Positions 23,733-27,714 of a DNA stretch of 27,714 bases are shown here, piece after piece. The DNA is taken from NCBI GenBank assembly GCA_041913505.1, contig JAYSFC010000041.1:1-27714 (forward strand), written 5' to 3'. The translations under genes were made by a program, and so were the position numbers. This stretch comes from JAYSFC01 sp041913505 (GTDB taxonomy: Bacteria > Pseudomonadota > Gammaproteobacteria > Burkholderiales > Burkholderiaceae_C). Position 1 is the stretch's first letter, and every line of letters starts with the position of its first letter. The notes below the pieces were generated by a model. That model was given only the letters and a program-made list of their open reading frames with translations. It was not told where the DNA came from and ran no database searches.

Positions 23733-24841
23733 GGGTTCGCCGCCGCGATCACGCCGCCGCCCAGGCAGACCTCGCCGTCATAGAGCACGGCCGACTGGCC
23801 CGGCGTCACGGCCCACTGGGCCTCGGGGAAGGCGAGCGCGAAGGCATCGGGCCCGTGGGCGCTGAAGGTGCACGCCGCGTCCTGCTGGCGGTAGCGCGTC
23901 TTGGCGGCCAGCGCCTGCACGGCCGGCGGCGCGCCCGCCACCCAGCTCGCGTCGCCCGCCACGAGCGTGTGCGACAGCAGCCAGGGGTGGTCGTGCCCCT
24001 GCACCACGCGCAGCACGTTCTTGTCGAGTTCCTTGCGCGCCACGAACCACGGCGCGTGCTCGCCCGCGCCGCGCGCGGCGCCCTTTTCCTTCACACCGCC
24101 GATGCCCAGGCCCTGGCGCTGGCCCAGGGTGTAGAAGGACAGGCCCACATGCTTGCCCAGCTTGCGCCCCCGGTCGTCGAGGATGGGGCCAGGCTCCTTG
24201 GAGATGTAGCGGTTGAGGAACTCACGGAACGGCCGCTCGCCGATGAAGCAGATGCCCGTGGAGTCCTTCTTCTTGGCATTGGGCAGGCCGATTTCCTCCG
24301 CGATGCGGCGCACCTCGGTCTTGTGCAGCTCGCCCACGGGGAACAGCGTCTTGGACAGCTGCGCCTGGTTCAGCCGGTGCAGGAAGTAGCTCTGGTCCTT
24401 GGCCGGGTCCAGCCCCTTGAGCAGCTCGAACAGCCCCGTGGCCGCGTTCTGGCGCACGCGCGCGTAGTGGCCCGTGGCGATTTTTTCCGCGCCCAGGCGC
24501 ATGGCGTGGTCGAGAAACGCCTTGAACTTGATCTCGGCGTTGCACAGCACGTCGGGGTTGGGCGTGCGGCCCGCCTGGTACTCGCGCAGGAATTCGGCGA
24601 ACACGCGGTCCTTGTAGTCGGCCGCGAAGTTCACGTGCTCGATCTCGATGCCGATCACGTCGGCCACGGCGGCGGCGTCCACGAAGTCGATGTTGGACGA
24701 GCAGTACTCGCTGTCGTCGTCATCCTCCCAGTTCTTCATGAAGATGCCGACCACTTCATGGCCTTGCTGCTTGAGCAGATGGGCGGTCACCGCCGAGTCC
24801 ACACCACCCGACAGCCCCACCACGACACGCAGTTTTTTCAT
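23729..24841 (-). CDS. mnmA: tRNA-specific 2-thiouridylase MnmA
   Basis: 370 residues, cytosolic. It makes 2-thiouridine at the wobble U34 of tRNAs for Lys, Glu and Gln, activating the base with ATP and taking sulfur from a relay. Seen: the PP-loop SGGVDS (11-16), FMKNWEDDD, catalytic Cys100 in GRTPNPDVLCNAEIKF, the persulfide Cys198 in DSTGICFIGERPFREFL, ATGHYAR, KDQSYFLHRL and FYTLGQRQGLGIGG. Length and cysteine positions agree with E. coli MnmA (Cys102/Cys199). ATG 24841 is the only sensible start. A GATAAT lies only 9 bases upstream, so the mRNA may have a very short leader or none. Divergent from the LysR gene at 24895. Confidence 0.97.
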   Translation of the reverse strand: MKKLRVVVGLSGGVDSAVTAHLLKQQGHEVVGIFMKNWEDDDDSEYCSSNIDFVDAAAVADVIGIEIEHVNFAADYKDRVFAEFLREYQAGRTPNPDVLCNAEIKFKAFLDHAMRLGAEKIATGHYARVRQNAATGLFELLKGLDPAKDQSYFLHRLNQAQLSKTLFPVGELHKTEVRRIAEEIGLPNAKKKDSTGICFIGERPFREFLNRYISKEPGPILDDRGRKLGKHVGLSFYTLGQRQGLGIGGVKEKGAARGAGEHAPWFVARKELDKNVLRVVQGHDHPWLLSHTLVAGDASWVAGAPPAVQALAAKTRYRQQDAACTFSAHGPDAFALAFPEAQWAVTPGQSAVLYDGEVCLGGGVIAAANP

Positions 24842-24849
24842 GGTGTGCG

Positions 24850-24879
24850 ATTATCCCAGCCCCCCCACAACACTGCCGA
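24850..24879 (-). promoter_or_regulatory. Promoter candidate for mnmA
   Basis: On the minus strand, TCGGCA, 18 bases, GATAAT (24855-24850). The -10 is close to consensus but the -35 is weak. Transcription would start at or within a few bases of the mnmA ATG, suggesting a leaderless or near-leaderless mRNA. Confidence 0.35.
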
Positions 24880-24894
24880 CGCCGGGACTTGGGC

Positions 24895-25827
24895 ATGGAA
24901 CTGCGCCAGCTACGCTACTTCGTCCGCATCGTCGAGCTCGGCTCCATGGGCCGCGCCGCGATCGACCTCGACATGGTGCAGTCGGCCCTGAGCCAGCAGA
25001 TCAGCCGGCTCGAGGGCGAGCTCAGCACGCGGCTGCTGCAGCGCACCAACAAGGGCGTGGTGCCCACCGAGGCGGGCCTGGCCTTCTTCCGCGAGGCCCA
25101 ACTGGCCCTGCGCCATGCCGACGAGGCCGCGCGCGCGGCGCGCGAGGCGCGGCTGTCGGGCACGGTGAGCATCGGCCTGGCGCCCACCACGGCCTCGGTG
25201 CTCGGCGTGCCGCTGATGCGCGCCATGCGCGAGCGCTACCCCGACGTGCGCCTGCACATGGTGGGCAGCCTCTCGGGCCATTTGAGCGGCATGCTCAACG
25301 CGCGCCAGCTCGACCTGGCCGTGCTGTTCGACACCCAGCCCGCGCGGCGCTGGAGCGTGCTGCCCCTGCTCGAAGAACGGCTCTTCCTGATCCGCAGCCG
25401 GCAGGGCGCGCCAGGGCGCAAGCCGCTGCCGCGCAAGCTGCGCCTGGCGCAGCTGCGGGACGAGCCGCTGATCCTGCCCACGGGCCCGCACGGCCTGCGC
25501 AGCACGCTGGAGGCGGCGTTCGCGCACGCGCGCCTGGCGCCGCGCATCGCAATGGAGATCGATTCGCTCGCGCTGCTCATGGACGCGGTGGACATGGGCC
25601 TCGGGAGCACCATCCAGCCCTGGGCCGCCGTGGGGCGCCACCCCGACGCGGGCGAGCGCTTCGAGATGGCCGAGATCGCCGAGGCCCCGGCGTACCGCCT
25701 GGCCTCGCTGTGCAGCCTGTCGGACGACGAACTCTCGCCCGCGGCCCTGGCGGCGCGCGTGGTGCTGGCCGACTGCGTGCGCACGCTGGTCGGTTCGGGC
25801 CAGTGGATCGGCGCCCGGCTGGTCTGA
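24895..25827 (+). CDS. LysR-family transcriptional regulator next to tcuAB (TcuR-like)
   Basis: 310 residues. N-terminal helix-turn-helix (about 1-60): MELRQLRYFVRIVELGSMGRAAIDLDMVQSALSQQISRLEGELSTRLLQR. C-terminal co-inducer domain (about 90-300): GTVSIGLAPTTASVLGVPLMRAM and VDMGLGSTIQPWAA. It resembles Nac- and TcuR-type LysR proteins. ATG 24895 is used; a TTG two codons upstream is possible. It precedes tcuA on the same strand, separated by a 167-base gap with a strong palindrome. In Salmonella TcuR activates the tricarballylate genes tcuABC, so a similar role is likely here. The gap to mnmA is only 53 bases and carries both starts. Confidence 0.9.
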   Translation: MELRQLRYFVRIVELGSMGRAAIDLDMVQSALSQQISRLEGELSTRLLQRTNKGVVPTEAGLAFFREAQLALRHADEAARAAREARLSGTVSIGLAPTTASVLGVPLMRAMRERYPDVRLHMVGSLSGHLSGMLNARQLDLAVLFDTQPARRWSVLPLLEERLFLIRSRQGAPGRKPLPRKLRLAQLRDEPLILPTGPHGLRSTLEAAFAHARLAPRIAMEIDSLALLMDAVDMGLGSTIQPWAAVGRHPDAGERFEMAEIAEAPAYRLASLCSLSDDELSPAALAARVVLADCVRTLVGSGQWIGARLV

Positions 25828-25853
25828 CGCTGGCAACGGACGCCGCAGCGCGC

Positions 25854-25876
25854 CCCCATCACGATCCGTGATGGGG
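25854..25876. promoter_or_regulatory. 10-bp palindrome between the LysR gene and tcuA
   Basis: CCCCATCACG (25854-25863), loop ATC, CGTGATGGGG (25867-25876). It lies 26 bases after the LysR stop and about 120 before tcuA. No T-run follows, so it may be an operator for the tcu genes as well as, or instead of, a terminator. Confidence 0.5.
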
Positions 25877-25994
25877 CCATGCCCCCGCCCCCCTGCGCAG
25901 GCGGCGGGCGGGCACCTACAGTCGGCGCTCCCCACTGCACCATGGAATCCACCGCCGTGAACCGCCACGCCCCCCGCGCCCCGCAGGAGCGCGC

Positions 25995-27446
25995 ATGACC
26001 CCCGACGTCCTCGTCATCGGCGGCGGCAACGCCGCCCTGTGCGCCGCGCTCATGGCCCGCGAAGCGGGCGCGAGCGTGCTGCTGCTCGAGTCCGCCCCAC
26101 GCGCCTGGCGCGGCGGCAACTCGGCCCACACGCGCAACCTGCGCTGCATGCACGACGCGCCGCAGGATGTGCTCGTCGACGCCTACCCCGAGGAGGAGTT
26201 CTGGCAGGACCTGCTCAAGGTGACCGGCGGCCTGACCAACGAACATCTTGCGCGCCAGGTGATCCGCCATTCCGCCACCTGCCGCCCCTGGATGCGACGC
26301 CACGGCGTGCACTTCCAGCCGGCACTCGCGGGCACGCTGCACGTGGCGCGCACCAACGCCTTCTTCATGGGCGGCGGCAAGGCGCTGGTGAATGCCTACT
26401 ACCGCAGCGCCGAGGCGCTGGGCGTGCAGGTGCGCTACGAATCGCCCGTGGAGCGCATCGAGATCGAAGGCGGTGAGTTCAAGGCCGCCTGGGTAAAGGG
26501 CCAGCGCATCACCGCCAAAAGCTGCGTGCTCGCGGCCGGCGGCTTCGAATCGAACCGCGACTGGCTGCGCGAGGCCTGGGGCCAGAACGCGCGCGGCGAA
26601 TGGCCGTCGGACAACTTCCTCATCCGCGGCACGGCCTACAACCAGGGCGTGCTGCTGCGCCACCTGCTCGAAGACCACGGCGCCGACCGCATCGGCGACC
26701 CCACGCAGGCGCACATGGTGGCCATCGACGCACGCGCGCCGCTGTACGACGGCGGCATCTGCACGCGCATCGACTGCGTGTCGCTCGGCGTGGTGGTCAA
26801 CCGCGAGGGCGAGCGCTTCTACGACGAGGGCGAGGACTTCTGGCCCAAGCGCTACGCGATCTGGGGGCGCCTCGTGGCGCAGCAGCCGGGGCAGATCGGC
26901 TACTCCATCATCGACAGCAAGGCCATCGGCCGCTTCATGCCGCCGGTGTTCCCGGGCGTGAAGGCGGACAGCCTGCCCGAGCTGGCCGGGAAGCTCGGCC
27001 TGCCCGCAGACCGCTTCATGCGCACGCTGAACGACTACAACGCCGCCTGCCGCCCCGGAACCTTCGACCACACGGCACTCGACGACTGCCATACCGAGGG
27101 CGTGGCGCCCGCCAAGACGCACTGGGCACGCCCCATCGACACCGGCCCGTTCTACGGCTACGCGCTCAAGCCCGGCGTGACCTTCACCTACCTGGGCCTC
27201 GCGACCGACGACACGGCCGCCGTGCGCCTCGGTGGCGCGGCCAGCCCCAACCTGTTCGTGGCCGGCGAGATGATGGCCGGCAACGTGCTCGGCAAGGGCT
27301 ACACGGCAGGAGTGGGCATGAGCATCGGCACGGCGTTCGGCCGCATGGCGGGCCTGAATGCGGCTTTGGCATCAAATCAACGGCCAGTGCAATCGCTGCC
27401 TGCACTGATAGCTACTGAAATAGGAGCAAACCATGCCATCGCTTGA
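25995..27446 (+). CDS. tcuA: FAD-dependent tricarballylate dehydrogenase TcuA
   Basis: 483-residue flavoprotein of the fumarate reductase/succinate dehydrogenase flavoprotein family; in Salmonella TcuA oxidises tricarballylate to cis-aconitate and passes electrons to TcuB. Seen: the dinucleotide-binding N-terminus DVLVIGGGNAALCAALMAREAGASVLLLE (4-32), GGNSAHTRNLR, LAAGGFESNRDWLREAWG, and the C-terminal FAD motif LFVAGEMMAGNVLGKGYTAGVGMSIGTAFGRMAG. ATG 25995 has AGGAG 5 bases upstream. The conserved part ends near residue 457; the last 25 residues or so are encoded by a dispersed repeat (27371-27422) and look non-conserved. The 3' end overlaps tcuB by 14 bases, so the two are co-transcribed. 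The actual substrate could be another tricarboxylate. Confidence 0.92.
   Translation: MTPDVLVIGGGNAALCAALMAREAGASVLLLESAPRAWRGGNSAHTRNLRCMHDAPQDVLVDAYPEEEFWQDLLKVTGGLTNEHLARQVIRHSATCRPWMRRHGVHFQPALAGTLHVARTNAFFMGGGKALVNAYYRSAEALGVQVRYESPVERIEIEGGEFKAAWVKGQRITAKSCVLAAGGFESNRDWLREAWGQNARGEWPSDNFLIRGTAYNQGVLLRHLLEDHGADRIGDPTQAHMVAIDARAPLYDGGICTRIDCVSLGVVVNREGERFYDEGEDFWPKRYAIWGRLVAQQPGQIGYSIIDSKAIGRFMPPVFPGVKADSLPELAGKLGLPADRFMRTLNDYNAACRPGTFDHTALDDCHTEGVAPAKTHWARPIDTGPFYGYALKPGVTFTYLGLATDDTAAVRLGGAASPNLFVAGEMMAGNVLGKGYTAGVGMSIGTAFGRMAGLNAALASNQRPVQSLPALIATEIGANHAIA
27371..27422 (+). repeat. Short dispersed palindromic-type repeat, copy 3, inside the tcuA 3' end
   Basis: Degenerate, opposite-orientation relative of 21791-21835: the shared pieces are GCCAGTGC, CTG-ATAGCT and the terminal TGAAATA. 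CAGTGCA (27385-27391) and TGCACTG (27401-27407) form a perfect 7-bp stem. It ends at the ribosome-binding site of tcuB and supplies coding sequence for the TcuA tail. Confidence 0.5.
27423..27426 (+). promoter_or_regulatory. Ribosome-binding site of tcuB
   Basis: GGAG, 6 bases before the ATG at 27433. It decides the tcuB start and sits within the last codons of tcuA, 15 bases after the hairpin of repeat copy 3. Confidence 0.7.
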
Positions 27447-27714
27447 GGCCCTTCAAACACTCACGCGCGACGCCCGGGCCCTGGCGATGGGGGAGACCGT
27501 TCCGCCCACGGCCGCCGAGGCCGAGGTGGCGCGCCAGCTGCAGATCTGCAACGCCTGCCGCTACTGCGAAGGCTTCTGCGCCGTGTTCCCGGCCATGACG
27601 CGCCGGCTCGAATTCCCGAAGGCCGACGTGCACTTCCTCGCCAACCTGTGCCACAACTGCGGCGCCTGCCTGCACGCCTGCCAGTACGCGCCGCCGCACG
27701 AGTTCGCGGTGAAC
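27433..27714 (+). CDS. tcuB: Iron-sulfur protein TcuB (CitB-type), 5' part only
   Basis: 94 codons to the window edge. TcuB reoxidises the TcuA flavin and passes electrons to the quinone pool. Two ferredoxin-type 4Fe-4S motifs are complete: Cys39, 42, 45, 49 (CNACRYCEGFC) and Cys73, 76, 79, 83 (CHNCGACLHAC), the latter followed by QYAPPHEFAVN, a hallmark of the TcuB/CitB family. The membrane part lies beyond the window. ATG 27433 is set by the GGAG at 27423 and overlaps the tcuA stop by 14 bases, indicating coupling. A downstream transporter gene (tcuC) may follow but is not visible. Confidence 0.95.
   Translation, partial: MPSLEALQTLTRDARALAMGETVPPTAAEAEVARQLQICNACRYCEGFCAVFPAMTRRLEFPKADVHFLANLCHNCGACLHACQYAPPHEFAVN

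Noticed and set aside
25236..27122. A 628-codon minus-strand open frame opposite the LysR and tcuA genes
   Set aside because: It spans two real genes and their gap; the long frame is a by-product of GC-rich third positions.

Overview
The window looks like the chromosome of a high-GC betaproteobacterium, most likely Comamonadaceae (Acidovorax-like). The clues are the uvrA / MFS / ssb neighbourhood, an orphan Bug-type (TctC) binding protein, a TcuA/TcuB pair beside a LysR gene, an IPTL-CTERM surface protein, and three copies of a short palindromic repeat of a type I associate with this family. The family assignment is inference from gene content and base composition; no 16S gene is present.

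Layout. (1) 1-2304, minus: the first 768 codons of uvrA, running off the left edge. (2) 2305-2609: a gene-free gap with a weak promoter candidate. (3) 2610-6503: a 1297-aa secreted multidomain protein (DUF4347, Ig-like repeats, fibronectin III, choice-of-anchor U, IPTL-CTERM). (4) 6728-7978: a YajR-like MFS transporter. (5) 8129-8668: ssb with a strong terminator. (6) About 8755-18590: an inserted island, visibly less GC-rich than its flanks. It holds seven plus-strand genes whose starts and stops all overlap: three different tyrosine recombinases, two small coiled-coil proteins, a RecD2-like helicase and a DUF4238 protein. A minus-strand membrane-protein gene broken by an in-frame amber codon closes it. 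(7) 18758-20713, minus: a ModA-like and a Bug-type periplasmic binding protein, separated by four 10-bp repeats, with a divergent LysR gene at 20819. (8) 21844-23505, minus: L-lactate permease. (9) 23729-24841, minus: mnmA. (10) 24895-27714, plus: a LysR regulator, tcuA and the start of tcuB.

How the parts work together. The island is the unusual part. Its seven genes form one translationally coupled unit. The three recombinases each keep the nucleophilic tyrosine but deviate differently at the other catalytic positions. Two also carry Cys-rich C-terminal motifs. This suggests a multi-recombinase integration machine of the Tn554 TnpABC / recombinase-trio / gamma-mobile-trio kind, extended here by a second coiled-coil protein and a helicase, with DUF4238 and the broken 2-TM protein as possible cargo. 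A recombinase-core-like inverted repeat lies just upstream of the first recombinase, and related short motifs lie near the far end. The rest is housekeeping (DNA repair, ssDNA binding, tRNA thiolation) and carboxylate uptake and oxidation (lactate, tricarboxylate-type binding protein, tricarballylate/citrate-type dehydrogenase).
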